Of a stretch of 64,000 nt of DNA, positions 8,825-17,179 are shown piece after piece. The DNA comes from Actibacterium sp. MT2.3-13A. Lineage in GTDB: Bacteria; Pseudomonadota; Alphaproteobacteria; Rhodobacterales; Rhodobacteraceae. Numbering within the stretch: position 1 is the first letter of the stretch; each line of letters starts with the position of its first letter. The notes beneath the pieces are model-generated. The model worked only from the letters and a program-made list of their open reading frames with translations. It had not been told where the DNA came from and did not search any database. The translations under genes and the position numbers were made by a program. The stretch lies in NCBI RefSeq assembly GCF_018139985.1, contig NZ_JAGSOU010000010.1:1-64000 (forward strand), written 5' to 3'.

Positions 8825-9859
8825 ATGACCGGTCAGATTGATTTCGAGCCGGCGACGTTGAAGGCCTTCCTGGACGACAGCTTCGGGGCCGAGGCCGTGT
8901 TCGAGTTGGAACGGGTCAGGGGCGGGCAGTCGAACCCCACCTATTTCGTTACCCATGGTGCGGAACGGATGGTGCTGCGCAAGCAGCCCAACGGCCCGAT
9001 CCTGAAAGGCGCCCATGCCATCGACCGGGAATTCCGGGTGCTGCAATGCCTGCACCCGGCGGATGTCCCGGTGGCGCGCCCGATCCTGTACCATCCCGAC
9101 CCGGCGCTTCTGGGCACGCCCTTCTACCTGATGGAGCGGATCGAGGGCCGGGTGTTCAGCGACTGCGCGCTGCCCGGCCTGGATCCCGCCGAGCGCCATG
9201 CGCTCTGGATGGCGCTGGCCGACGCGCTGGCCGCGATGCACGCCGTGCGCCCCGACGAGGTGGGGTTGGGTGATTTCGGCCGCCCCGGCAATTACTTCGA
9301 GCGCCAGATCGCGCGCTGGACGAAACAGTGGCAGGGCTCCTCCAGCGACCCGATCCCCGAACTCGACCGGCTGGCGGAGTGGCTGCCCGCGAACCTGCCG
9401 CCCGACGATGGCGCGGTCAGCCTTGCCCACGGCGATTTCCGCATGGGCAATATGATCTTCCACCCGACCGATCCGCGGGTCATCGCCATCCTCGACTGGG
9501 AGCTTTCCACGCTGGGCCACCCGTTGGCCGATCTCGGCTTCTGCGCGATGCCCTGGCACACCTCGCCCGAGGAATACGGCGGTATCCTGGGGCTCGATCA
9601 CGCGGCCCTCGGCCTGCCCACGGAGGCGGAGTTCGTCGCCCGCTACATGGCGCGCAACCCCGGAACCTCGCCGCTGCTGCCCTTTCACAAGGCCTTCGCG
9701 CTGTTTCGTTTCGCGGTGATCTTCGTCGGCATCGCGGACCGCGCGCGGGCGGGCACAGCGGCGGGCCACGATGCGGCGCAGATGGCGCCGCTGGCGCGGC
9801 GCTTCGCGATCCGCGGGCTGGAGGTCATCGCGGGCGGGCACGGGCCCGCGGTCGGCTGA
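8825..9859 (+). CDS. APH-family phosphotransferase (LvaA-like acyl-CoA kinase candidate)
   Basis: 344-residue aminoglycoside-phosphotransferase-fold protein. It shows the Brenner motif LAHGDFRMGNMIFH (catalytic Asp and Asn) and AILDWELSTLGHPLADLG (Mg-binding Asp). The N-terminal RGGQSNPTYFV and MVLRKQPNG form the glycine-rich loop and the ATP lysine. Only one base separates the ligase stop from this ATG, with GGGGAGG inside the ligase end, so they are co-translated. Kinases of this type next to acyl-CoA dehydrogenases match LvaA of P. putida and the N-terminal domain of ACAD10/11, which phosphorylate 4-hydroxyacyl-CoA. No drug-resistance role is suggested by this setting. Confidence 0.88.
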   Translation: MTGQIDFEPATLKAFLDDSFGAEAVFELERVRGGQSNPTYFVTHGAERMVLRKQPNGPILKGAHAIDREFRVLQCLHPADVPVARPILYHPDPALLGTPFYLMERIEGRVFSDCALPGLDPAERHALWMALADALAAMHAVRPDEVGLGDFGRPGNYFERQIARWTKQWQGSSSDPIPELDRLAEWLPANLPPDDGAVSLAHGDFRMGNMIFHPTDPRVIAILDWELSTLGHPLADLGFCAMPWHTSPEEYGGILGLDHAALGLPTEAEFVARYMARNPGTSPLLPFHKAFALFRFAVIFVGIADRARAGTAAGHDAAQMAPLARRFAIRGLEVIAGGHGPAVG

Positions 9860-9889
9860 GGCGGCGGCGCGGCCGGCGGGACGGGTTGT

Positions 9890-9920
9890 TTGACCTTCCG
9901 GGCCGGCCCGTGCATGCTGG
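9890..9920 (+). promoter_or_regulatory. Candidate MerR/CueR-type promoter before the copper-like cluster
   Basis: TTGACC (9890-9895) is followed by a 19-base spacer and TGCTGG (9915-9920). It includes ACCTTCC (9893-9899), the left half-site of CueR/MerR-type operators, which use such long spacers. The right half-site GGAAGGT is not present, so this is only suggestive. Confidence 0.25.
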
Positions 9921-9951
9921 CCGCCGGAGCAATGAAAAGGTCCGGCCGCCG

Positions 9952-10275
9952 ATGCGTCTGCTTTCCGTCCTGTCCCTCGCCCTCGTGGCGCTGCTGCTGG
10001 TCTCCGGGCTGGCCGGACCCGCGCGGGCGCATGGCGGGGCGCTTGCGGCGCACGCGGCGCTGGCGGGGCCTGCGGTTCCCGATGCAGCACCCGGCGCCGA
10101 GCACCGCCACGCCGCCCATTGTCACGGCGGCGCGGCCTGCCTGCCGGCGATCGAGGCCGCCGAGACGGCGCCGCTGCCGCACGACGGCCTGTCGCGCCCG
10201 TTGACGGCCGCCTTCGAGCCGCGGCGCGGCCATTTGCGCGCCTTAGCGGCCGAACCGCCGCCTCCGCGCGGCTGA
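9952..10275 (+). CDS. Small secreted His-rich protein, possible metal-binding
   Basis: 107 residues and not recognised as a named family. It begins with a clear signal peptide (MRLLSVLSLALVALLLVSGLAGPARA, cleavage after ARA). The mature part is short, low in structure and rich in His, with AEHRHAAHCHGGAAC in the middle giving several His and two Cys. Only the ATG at 9952 gives an export signal. It precedes two c-type cytochromes and a multicopper oxidase and may bind copper in the periplasm; that role is inferred from composition and position. An imperfect inverted repeat begins at its stop codon. Confidence 0.6.
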   Translation: MRLLSVLSLALVALLLVSGLAGPARAHGGALAAHAALAGPAVPDAAPGAEHRHAAHCHGGAACLPAIEAAETAPLPHDGLSRPLTAAFEPRRGHLRALAAEPPPPRG

Positions 10276-10311
10276 TCGTTTCGCCACGGCCTGCGGGCCT
10301 GAAATGATCAG
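10272..10311. promoter_or_regulatory. Imperfect 11-bp inverted repeat before the cytochrome gene
   Basis: CTGATCGTTTC (10272-10282) and GAAATGATCAG (10301-10311) match at 10 of 11 positions around an 18-base spacer. It sits between the His-rich protein stop and the cytochrome start. It could be an operator or an mRNA hairpin; there is no T-run to make it a terminator. Confidence 0.35.
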
Positions 10312-10325
10312 CACAGGAGAACAGC

Positions 10326-10889
10326 ATGAACAGCTTTGGAGTTTTGCGCGGCGCCGCGGTGGCGTCGGTCTTTGCCGTGGCCGCCCTGGCCCATTCCAGC
10401 GCCGACGGCGTGGTCAAGGAGCGCATGGAGGCGATGGAGGCGATGCGCGACGCGGTGAAACGCGTCGTCCCGATGATGAGCGGGGCCGCGGCCTACGACC
10501 CGCAGGCCGTTCGCGCCGCCGCGCGGGTGATCGAGGCGCATTCCGGCGGGGCGCTGACCGCGTTGTTCCCCGATGGCGCGATCGCGCCGCCGTCCGAGGC
10601 GCGGCCCCGGATCTGGACCGACTGGGCGCGGTTCAGCGCGCTGGCCGAGGAGTTGGGCGTCGCCGCGCGCGGGCTGGAACTGGCCGCCGGGAACGGCCTG
10701 GGCGGCGGTTCCGCCGGCGGCATGATGGGCGCCGGGATGATGGGCGGCGGCATGATGGGCGGGCAGACCGCGCCGGGCATGGGCATGCGCGCCGAGGATA
10801 TCGGTCTCATGCCCGCCGACGCGGCCTTCGCCATGACCACGCAGGTCTGCTCGGCCTGTCACGACCGTTTCCGCGCCGAGGACGACTGA
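10326..10889 (+). CDS. Cytochrome c'/c556-type protein with Met-Gly-rich insert
   Basis: 187 residues with an N-terminal export signal (cleavage around AHSSA). It carries a helical cytochrome c556-like body and a single C-terminal haem site CSACH, the arrangement of the cytochrome c'/c556 family. CACAGGAGAACAGC upstream is a good ribosome-binding site. Unusual is an inserted run before the haem region (about residues 127-150) made of repeated GMMG-type units. Met-rich stretches of this sort bind Cu(I) in periplasmic copper proteins. It is immediately followed (one base) by a dihaem cytochrome and then a multicopper oxidase, which suggests electron transfer tied to copper oxidation or detoxification. 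Confidence 0.8.
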   Translation: MNSFGVLRGAAVASVFAVAALAHSSADGVVKERMEAMEAMRDAVKRVVPMMSGAAAYDPQAVRAAARVIEAHSGGALTALFPDGAIAPPSEARPRIWTDWARFSALAEELGVAARGLELAAGNGLGGGSAGGMMGAGMMGGGMMGGQTAPGMGMRAEDIGLMPADAAFAMTTQVCSACHDRFRAEDD

Positions 10890-10890
10890 G

Positions 10891-11811
10891 ATGCCGGCGT
10901 TTCTGAAATGGGGCCTCGCTGTGGCCGCGCTGATCGTGGTGGGGGGCGCGGGGGTCGTGCAATGGCCCGTGGACCGGCCGGTCCCGCCCATTCCGCCCGA
11001 CGGCGCCGCCGCGCGCGGGGCCTATCTGGCCCGCGCCGCGGGCTGCATCGCCTGCCATACCGACAGCGCGCGGGGCGGCGCGCCGCTGGCCGGCGGCGCC
11101 CCGATCGAGACTCCATTCGGCGGCTTCGTTCCGCCGAATCTGACCACCGACCCCGGCCACGGCATCGGGGCCTGGACGGCGGAGGATTTCGCCCGCGCGG
11201 TGCGGCAGGGCCTCTCGCCCGGGGGGGAACCCTATTACCCGGCCTTTCCCTATGCCTTCTACGCCCATCTGAGCGACCGGGACATCGCCGACCTCTGGGC
11301 CGCCTTCCGCACCGTGCCGCCCGTGGCGGAGCCCGCGCCGGGCAACGCGGTCGATTTCCCCTTCGATCAGCGCGCCGGGCTGAAGCTCTGGCGCGCGGCC
11401 TTTCTTGAGGCGCAGGACACCGCGCCGGTGCCGGGCCGGTCCGAGGACTGGAACCGCGGCCGCTGGCTGGTCGAGGGTGTCGCGCATTGCGGGGCCTGCC
11501 ACACCGACCGCAACGCGCTCGGCGCGCGCCGGACCGAGGCGCGGCTGGAGGGCAGCGACGACCTGCCCGGCGGCAAGCGCGCGCCGGCGATCACGCCCGC
11601 CGCGCTGGCCCGCGCGGGTTGGAGCGTCGAGACCCTTTCCTATGCCCTGAAATCGGGTGTCCGGCCCGATGGCGACGTGTTCGGCGCGGGCATGGGCGAG
11701 GTGGTGGCGCAGGGCACCGCCTGGCTCGAACCGGCTGACCGCCGGGCGATGGCGATCTATCTTATGGACGAGCGCCCCGTGCGGGCAGCGAATGGGAGTG
11801 ACAGCGAATGA
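10891..11811 (+). CDS. Dihaem c-type cytochrome, membrane-anchored or secreted
   Basis: 306 residues. An N-terminal hydrophobic segment (about residues 8-26) is a signal or anchor. There are two haem c sites: CIACH near residue 53 and CGACH near residue 203. NLTTDPGHGIGAWTAEDF is a stretch typical of the cytochrome subunits of gluconate/alcohol dehydrogenases and related dihaem proteins. Its stop overlaps the multicopper oxidase start by four bases, so it probably passes electrons to or from that enzyme in the periplasm. A partner dehydrogenase is not encoded nearby, which argues against the sugar-dehydrogenase role. Confidence 0.85.
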   Translation: MPAFLKWGLAVAALIVVGGAGVVQWPVDRPVPPIPPDGAAARGAYLARAAGCIACHTDSARGGAPLAGGAPIETPFGGFVPPNLTTDPGHGIGAWTAEDFARAVRQGLSPGGEPYYPAFPYAFYAHLSDRDIADLWAAFRTVPPVAEPAPGNAVDFPFDQRAGLKLWRAAFLEAQDTAPVPGRSEDWNRGRWLVEGVAHCGACHTDRNALGARRTEARLEGSDDLPGGKRAPAITPAALARAGWSVETLSYALKSGVRPDGDVFGAGMGEVVAQGTAWLEPADRRAMAIYLMDERPVRAANGSDSE

Positions 11812-13184
11812 AGATCACACGGCGACAGTTGATGGGCGGGGCGGCCGGCGCGCTGCTCCTGCCCGCGGGGGCGAGGGCGGCCGCGCCCGCTACGCTCAGG
11901 GCCGGCCCGGTCGAGCGCCAGCTCGCCCCCGAGGGCTATCCGCCCACCGCGCTCTGGGGCTTCGAGGGCAGCGCGCCGGGGCCGGAGATCCGGCTGACCC
12001 AGGGCGCGCGGCTGGAGCGGCGGCTGGTCAACGACCTGCCGCAGCCGACCTCGGTGCACTGGCACGGCATCCGCATCGACAACGCGATGGACGGAGTGCC
12101 CGGCCTGACCCAGCAGGCGGTGCCGCCGGGCGGGCAGTTCGACTATGCCTTCCGCCTGCCCGATGCGGGCACCTACTGGTATCACGCCCACAACCGCTCG
12201 ACCGAGCAGGTGGCGCGCGGCCTTTACGGGCCGCTCATCGTCGAGGAGCCCGAGGGCGCGCCCGAGGTGGACGCCGAGGAGGTGCTGCTGATCGGGGATT
12301 GGCGGATGACCCGGGATGCGCAGCTTTCGCCCGATTTCGACAGCCTGCACGACCGCGCCCACGGCGGGCGGATCGGCAATTACGTCACCACGAACGGCAG
12401 CGGCGACTGGACGCGCCCGGTGCGGCGCCACGACCGGCTGCGGCTGCGGCTCATCAACGTCGCCAACGCGCGGATCTTCGAACTGGCGCTGCAGGGCCTG
12501 GAGGGCTGGGTGCTGGCCCTCGACGGGATGCCGCTGGACCGGCCCGAGCCGGTGCAGGAGACGCTGGTGCTTGCCCCCGCACAGCGGGTCGATCTGATCG
12601 TGGACGTGACGGCGGAGGAGGGGGACACCGCCTATCTGGTGCAGCTGACGCGCGAGGGTGGCCTGTCGCAGGCGGCCTTCCCGGTCGCGGGGCAGGGGGC
12701 GCAGGCGCGCCGCCCCGCGCCTGCGGCGCTTCCGCCCAACCCCAACACCGGCCTGCCGGAAGTGAGCGGCGCAAGGCGGCTCGACCTGCGGATGGAGGGC
12801 GGCGCCATGGGCCGGCTGAGCAGCGCGATGACGGTGCAGGGTCCGAAATCCATGCAGGGGCTGATGCAGGACGGGCTGGTCTGGGCGCTGAACGGCTTTG
12901 CCGGATTGCCCGAGGCGCCCCTGGCCGAGGCCGCGCGCGGCGAAGCGCTGCGGGTGATGCTGATCAACGACACCGCCTTCCCGCACGGGATGCACCTGCA
13001 CGGCCATCACTTCCGCGAGGTTCAGGAACGGGGTCTGGGGCCGCTGCGCGACACGATCCTGGTTGACAGCGGCGCGCGGCGCGAGATCGCGCTGGTCGCC
13101 GATAATCCCGGCGATTGGCTGTTCCATTGCCACATGCTGGGCCATCAGGCCGCGGGGATGAAGACCTGGCTCAGGGTCGCCTGA
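11808..13184 (+). CDS. Tat-exported multicopper oxidase
   Basis: 458-residue periplasmic multicopper oxidase. The N-terminal TRRQLMGG with a hydrophobic core ending in ARA is a twin-arginine signal, as expected for a cofactor-loaded export substrate. All four copper-ligand blocks are visible: HWHG, WYHAHN, HLHGHHF and HCHMLGHQAAGMK, where the Cys and Met are type 1 copper ligands. The family includes CueO, CopA and CutO, which oxidise Cu(I). It lacks the long Met-rich helix region of E. coli CueO; the Met-rich element here is instead in the upstream cytochrome. It ends the four-gene cluster. Confidence 0.9.
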   Translation: MKITRRQLMGGAAGALLLPAGARAAAPATLRAGPVERQLAPEGYPPTALWGFEGSAPGPEIRLTQGARLERRLVNDLPQPTSVHWHGIRIDNAMDGVPGLTQQAVPPGGQFDYAFRLPDAGTYWYHAHNRSTEQVARGLYGPLIVEEPEGAPEVDAEEVLLIGDWRMTRDAQLSPDFDSLHDRAHGGRIGNYVTTNGSGDWTRPVRRHDRLRLRLINVANARIFELALQGLEGWVLALDGMPLDRPEPVQETLVLAPAQRVDLIVDVTAEEGDTAYLVQLTREGGLSQAAFPVAGQGAQARRPAPAALPPNPNTGLPEVSGARRLDLRMEGGAMGRLSSAMTVQGPKSMQGLMQDGLVWALNGFAGLPEAPLAEAARGEALRVMLINDTAFPHGMHLHGHHFREVQERGLGPLRDTILVDSGARREIALVADNPGDWLFHCHMLGHQAAGMKTWLRVA

Positions 13185-13194
13185 GGCAGGGGAC

Positions 13195-13210
13195 GGGGCG
13201 GCGCCGCCCC
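13195..13210. terminator. GC-rich palindrome between convergent genes
   Basis: A perfect 8+8 palindrome (GGGGCGGC/GCCGCCCC) lies between the multicopper oxidase stop and the convergent queF stop. It could end transcription from both sides, but it has no T-run. Confidence 0.35.
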
Positions 13211-13233
13211 GCCCCGTTGCCGCCCTGGTGCGC

Positions 13234-13701
13234 TCAGCCCCGGCCGCGGTAGGGCGGCACGCCCTGATCGGGGATCCAGACGCCCTCGGGCGCGGGCCCG
13301 GTCTGGTAGAACACGTCGATCGGGATGCCGCCGCGCGGATACCAGTAGCCGCCGATGCGCAGCCATTGCGGCGCCAGCAGGTCGCACAGCCGCTTGGCGA
13401 TCGAGACCGTGCAATCCTCGTGGAACGCGCCATGGTTGCGGAACGCGCCGAGGAAGAGCTTGAGCGACTTGCTCTCCACCAGCCAGTCGCCGGGCACATA
13501 GTCGATCATCAGATGCGCGAAATCCGGCTGGCCGGTGATCGGGCAGAGCGAGGTGAACTCGGGCGCGGTGAAGCGCACGCAATAGGGGGTGCCGGCCTGC
13601 GGGTTCGGCACGCGCTCCAGTTCGGCCTGTTCGGGGCTCTCGGGCAGAACGGTGGCCCCGCCCAGCTGCTTGAGATCTCTGTAGATGTCCTTCTTGGTCA
13701 T
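13234..13701 (-). CDS. queF: NADPH-dependent 7-cyano-7-deazaguanine reductase QueF
   Basis: Reduces the nitrile preQ0 to the amine preQ1 in queuosine synthesis. It is the short, single-domain (Bacillus-like) type of 155 residues. The catalytic Cys is in [13 protein letters not shown], followed by the QueF motif [20 protein letters not shown] and HEDCTV. The start at 13701 is favoured because GGAGA lies five bases before it; an in-frame ATG at 13713 would add MENA. It is the last gene of queC-queD-queE-queF, 22 bases after queE, and completes the path from GTP to preQ1. Confidence 0.95.
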   Translation of the reverse strand: MTKKDIYRDLKQLGGATVLPESPEQAELERVPNPQAGTPYCVRFTAPEFTSLCPITGQPDFAHLMIDYVPGDWLVESKSLKLFLGAFRNHGAFHEDCTVSIAKRLCDLLAPQWLRIGGYWYPRGGIPIDVFYQTGPAPEGVWIPDQGVPPYRGRG

Positions 13702-13723
13702 GGCATTCTCCATGTATCAGATG

Positions 13724-14461
13724 TCAGACGCCGCGCTTGTTGCCCCAGAGCAGGACATGCAGCTGCGGCAGGACGCGCGGCGCGAACCAGCCGTCGGCGG
13801 TGACCTTTTCGACCAGCCAGAGCATCCGGCCGGTCAGGTGGTCGAGGTCTATCGGCGCGTCCTCCTGATCGCCCGCGGGCACCATCGGGTTGCCCGGCTG
13901 CAGATAGAGCGGCAGGTCGGGGTAGCGGTCGGCGGCCGCGCGGGCATAGGCATAGTCGGCCTCGTCGAAGATCACGATCTTCATCACCGCCTGCGGTCCC
14001 TCGCCCGCCGCCGCAAGGCAGGCGTCGAAGGCGGACCAGTCGGTCGCCATCCCGCTCGACGGCGGCTTGGGGCTGAGCACCAGCGTGTCGAGATCGGCGA
14101 ACCAGTCCTGCGCGACCGAGCCCTGGGTCTCCAGCGCGAAGCGGTAGCCCGCCGTGTGGCCGCGCCGGATCAGCGGGCCGAAGGGCTGGATCGCCGGGTT
14201 GCCCCCCGACAGCGAGACGGTCAGCGGCCGCCCGCCGGAAAGCTCCTCGATCCGTGCCCACACATCTTCGGTGGTCATCGGGCGCCACAGGTGGCGGAAC
14301 TCGCTGTCCACCGCGTGCAGGCTGTCGCACCAGCTGCAACGGTAATCGCAGCCGCCTGTCCGCACGAAGACCGTGGGCAGGCCGATCAGCACGCCCTCGC
14401 CCTGGATGGTGGGGCCGAAGATTTCCGCCACGCGGAGGCGGGTGTCGAGGGGCGTGGTCAT
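13724..14461 (-). CDS. queE: 7-carboxy-7-deazaguanine synthase QueE (radical SAM)
   Basis: Radical-SAM enzyme that turns 6-carboxytetrahydropterin into 7-carboxy-7-deazaguanine. The 245-residue protein has the QueE start [22 protein letters not shown] and the cluster motif CDYRCSWCD, which fits CxxxCxxC as [20 protein letters not shown] and LETQGSV follow; the latter is the substrate-binding part. Start ATG at 14461 overlaps the queD stop by four bases. A longer upstream ORF is an artefact of GC-rich open frames; the family N-terminus begins here. Confidence 0.95.
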   Translation of the reverse strand: MTTPLDTRLRVAEIFGPTIQGEGVLIGLPTVFVRTGGCDYRCSWCDSLHAVDSEFRHLWRPMTTEDVWARIEELSGGRPLTVSLSGGNPAIQPFGPLIRRGHTAGYRFALETQGSVAQDWFADLDTLVLSPKPPSSGMATDWSAFDACLAAAGEGPQAVMKIVIFDEADYAYARAAADRYPDLPLYLQPGNPMVPAGDQEDAPIDLDHLTGRMLWLVEKVTADGWFAPRVLPQLHVLLWGNKRGV

Positions 14462-14814
14462 GGCCGGTATTCCGCCCAGGTCTTGGGCGTCTCGCTGACC
14501 CGCACGGCGGCGGTTTCCGGCAGCCGCGCCTTGCACCAGTCGTAGAAATGTTTCGCCAGCCGCTCTGCCGTCACCATGTCGCTGTTCAGCACGTCGTTGA
14601 GGTGGCGGTGGTCGAACTGATCGTCGATGTAGCGCTTGAGCGGGGCCAACTCGTGATAGTCGCGCACGAAGCCGTATTCGTTCAGTTCCTCGCTCTGCAA
14701 CTCCACCACAACGATGTAATTGTGCCCGTGCAGGCGGGCGCATTGGTGATCGTCGGGCAGGTTCTTCAGCTGGTGCGAAGCCGAGAAATGGAACTCCTTG
14801 GAGATGCGATACAT
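14458..14814 (-). CDS. queD: 6-carboxy-5,6,7,8-tetrahydropterin synthase QueD
   Basis: Makes 6-carboxytetrahydropterin from dihydroneopterin triphosphate. 118 residues, normal for QueD. The zinc ligands are seen in FHFSASHQL and [11 protein letters not shown], and the catalytic Cys comes ahead of the latter in [23 protein letters not shown] follows. Its ATG overlaps the queC stop by one base and its stop overlaps the queE start by four, so the genes are translationally coupled. Confidence 0.95.
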   Translation of the reverse strand: MYRISKEFHFSASHQLKNLPDDHQCARLHGHNYIVVVELQSEELNEYGFVRDYHELAPLKRYIDDQFDHRHLNDVLNSDMVTAERLAKHFYDWCKARLPETAAVRVSETPKTWAEYRP

Positions 14815-15515
14815 CAGGCGCCCTCCGCCCGCGCCACGGCGGCACGCCAGAAATCGGGGTCGGCGTAATCGGTGGGGTCCTCGACCCCTGCCAGGTGGAA
14901 CGCCTCGCGCCGCTCGACGCAGGTGCCGCAGCGCCCGCAATGGGTTTCGCCGCCCTTGTAGCACGACCATGTCTCGGCGAAGGGGGTGCCGTGCTTGGCG
15001 CCGGCGGTGACGATATCGGCCTTCGTGCGGTGCACGAAGGGGGTGTAGAGCCGCACGTCGGCATAGCCTTCCAGCGCGTGGCGCTGCATGTCCTCAAAGG
15101 CCCGGGTGAAGCCGGGGCGGCAATCGGGATAGATGAAGTGATCCCCGCCATGCACGGCCGTCGCCACCGCATCGGCCTGCTGTACGGCCGCGATGCCGAA
15201 CGCGATCGACAGCATGATCGCGTTGCGGTTGGGGACCACTGTGATCTTCATGGTCTCCTCGGCGTAATGCCCGTCGGGCACGTCGATCTCGTCGGTCAGC
15301 GCCGAGCCGCTCAGGCTCGCGCCGATGCCGCGCATGTCGATCACGTCATGCGGCACGCCGAGGCGCCGCGCGCAGGCGGCGGCGAAATCGAGCTCCTTCA
15401 CATGGCGCTGGCCGTAGTCGAAGGAGACGAGGCGGGTCAGTGCGTGCTCCTCCGCCACCATGTGGGCGAGCGACACGGAATCCAGCCCGCCGGAGCAGAT
15501 AACGATCGTTTTCAT
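14814..15515 (-). CDS. queC: 7-cyano-7-deazaguanine synthase QueC
   Basis: ATP-dependent enzyme that converts 7-carboxy-7-deazaguanine to preQ0 with ammonia. 233 residues. The PP-loop [11 protein letters not shown] is at the N-terminus; the zinc site at the end is [22 protein letters not shown]. The start ATG at 15515 lies just downstream of a preQ1-I riboswitch whose 3' end contains the AAGGA ribosome-binding site, so translation of the operon should fall when preQ1 is plentiful. It is first of queC-queD-queE-queF on the minus strand. Confidence 0.95.
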   Translation of the reverse strand: MKTIVICSGGLDSVSLAHMVAEEHALTRLVSFDYGQRHVKELDFAAACARRLGVPHDVIDMRGIGASLSGSALTDEIDVPDGHYAEETMKITVVPNRNAIMLSIAFGIAAVQQADAVATAVHGGDHFIYPDCRPGFTRAFEDMQRHALEGYADVRLYTPFVHRTKADIVTAGAKHGTPFAETWSCYKGGETHCGRCGTCVERREAFHLAGVEDPTDYADPDFWRAAVARAEGA

Positions 15516-15523
15516 ACGATGGG

Positions 15524-15558
15524 TCCTTGTTTTTTTACCCGGGTAGGCTGCGACCGGG
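15524..15558 (-). promoter_or_regulatory. preQ1-I riboswitch upstream of queC
   Basis: Read on the minus strand, a 5-bp P1 stem CCCGG/CCGGG encloses the loop TCGCAGCCTAC and is followed by the A-rich tail TAAAAAAACAAGGA. This closely parallels the known compact preQ1-I aptamer of Thermoanaerobacter tengcongensis (GGGTCGCAGT loop, A-rich tail ending AACAAGG). The tail should form the H-type pseudoknot with the loop. The AAGGA at the end is the queC ribosome-binding site, nine bases upstream of the ATG, which points to translational control. Confidence 0.85.
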
Positions 15559-15607
15559 ACGCTGGCATTTACTACGCCCGCCGCATGATCGCAACGGTTT
15601 TTGCCGC

Positions 15608-17062
15608 TCAGGGGCGGGTCATGAGGCGATCGACCACGGTTTCGGCCTGTGCGCTGGCGGCCGCCGTGCTGTCGGCGATCGAGATGAAATGCAGCCCGCG
15701 GCCCTGTTCGAAGCCGGCGGGCGTCATGAAGACCACGCCGCGATCCGCGCCGGGCGCCCACAGCAGGTCGCGCAGCAGATCCAGCCCCGCCTCGACGGAG
15801 CGGCGCGGCAGCTCCAGATCGGCCAGATGCGCGACGACATAGGAGGGCGGTTCGCCACCCGGGAACAGCCGGTTCATCAGGGTCATCGGGATGGAGACGC
15901 CGCCCCAGCGGCCGTTGCATTCCAGCCAGTGCAGCGCCGGCGCGGCGAGATCCGCGCCGGACAGCACCGCGTCGAAACTGCAGCGCCCGAAATAGCCGAG
16001 ATCCTGTAACACCTGCCCCAGCATCGCCCCCTCGTGGCAGAACCGGGCGATCCAGCCCGCATCGCCCTCGGCGGGGACGGCCCCGGCAAAGCGCCCCTCC
16101 GGCCCGGCGAGGCGCTGGTGGAATACGCCCTCGATCACCGGCCGCCCGTCGCCGGGATGCGGGATCCAGAGCTGGAGCGACGGGCTTGTCAGCACGTTCT
16201 CCTGCCAGACCTGCACCAGCATCGGAAAGCTGGGCGGGGCGCCGGTGATGGCCAGGCGCTCAAGCAGGTGGCGATGCAGCGCGCGGGGCGACATCCCCGC
16301 GACATCCGCCGAGAAGACCGGGAAATTCCCCGCTGAGCCGGCGCTGTCGGGGAGCTTGAGGACGAGCCGCCGGCAGCCGCGGGCGATCTCGTGCACCCGG
16401 GCGGTCAGCGCCGCGGCGCTGTGGGCCACGACCTCGCGCGGGGCGGCGCCCGCCCCGAAAAGCGCGCGCACGATCCGCGTGAAGGCCGCCTTGTCGTTGG
16501 CCAGCGCCGACAGCGACGGCAGCGGTCCGGCGACGCGCACCGGCGCGCCGGTCTCCGCGCCCAGCCGCCGCGCCAGCGCCCAGATTGCGCCCGTCGAAAG
16601 ATGCGGCACGAGGGTCGCTCCGCCCGCGCCTTCGACGAAGGCGCGCATCGCGGCGAAGGCCGCTTCGTCCTTCAGGCAGCGGATCTGGGCGGGCAGGTAT
16701 CGTCCGCCGGGCGCCGGGGCGACCGGCAGATAGCGGCGCCGTCCCAGCCCGAGGCGTCCCTCGGCATAGGTCTCGAATGCCGTGTTCCGCCGCCCGCCGA
16801 TCACGACCATGTCGCCGTCGCCGGCCAGCATCGCGAGCCGGTATTCGAAGACGCCTGCGCCGCGCCGCGCCAGCAGCGGGATCTCGCCGGGATCGCCCAG
16901 GAACACGAAGGGTCCCGGCGCCAGGCCCGGCCGCGTGTGCGGGCCGAAGAAGAGCCTGTCGCGCGCCAGGCGCCGCTCGGGCAGGACCGCCCGCGCGACG
17001 GCGGCACAGCGTGCGCGCTCGTCCGGGCCCAGCACGGCGGTATGGCGGGGCACGACCGGCAT
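15608..17062 (-). CDS. ATP-grasp family protein, PGM1-like (possible peptide ligase)
   Basis: 484 residues, related in layout to the pre-ATP-grasp/PGM1-type ligases that join amino acids or peptides. Seen: an N-terminal nucleotide-fold region, LANDKAAFTRIV, a glycine-rich ATP loop in LVLKLPDSAGSAGN, and metal-binding motifs FDAVLSG and LECNGRWGGVSIP. The C-terminal part is a small closing domain. ATG at 17062 with AGGA upstream is chosen; an in-frame GTG at 17116 would add 18 residues. No partner biosynthetic genes are next to it: queC lies on the same strand downstream and the amidotransferase is divergent. Substrate unknown. Confidence 0.65.
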   Translation of the reverse strand: MPVVPRHTAVLGPDERARCAAVARAVLPERRLARDRLFFGPHTRPGLAPGPFVFLGDPGEIPLLARRGAGVFEYRLAMLAGDGDMVVIGGRRNTAFETYAEGRLGLGRRRYLPVAPAPGGRYLPAQIRCLKDEAAFAAMRAFVEGAGGATLVPHLSTGAIWALARRLGAETGAPVRVAGPLPSLSALANDKAAFTRIVRALFGAGAAPREVVAHSAAALTARVHEIARGCRRLVLKLPDSAGSAGNFPVFSADVAGMSPRALHRHLLERLAITGAPPSFPMLVQVWQENVLTSPSLQLWIPHPGDGRPVIEGVFHQRLAGPEGRFAGAVPAEGDAGWIARFCHEGAMLGQVLQDLGYFGRCSFDAVLSGADLAAPALHWLECNGRWGGVSIPMTLMNRLFPGGEPPSYVVAHLADLELPRRSVEAGLDLLRDLLWAPGADRGVVFMTPAGFEQGRGLHFISIADSTAAASAQAETVVDRLMTRP

Positions 17063-17179
17063 GCGATCCTGCCCACCGCCTCCGGCCCTCCGCTGTGGCG
17101 TCTTGCGATTGCGCACTCTGCCGTCCCGCGATGCGTGATACGATACGGTTTCAGCCTAGCAGGGGCCCGTCAATAGGCC

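Noticed and set aside
8825-9859. Aminoglycoside resistance phosphotransferase
   Set aside because: It has the APH fold, but sits inside an acyl-CoA gene cluster one base after a ligase gene; this is the acyl-CoA kinase-type setting.
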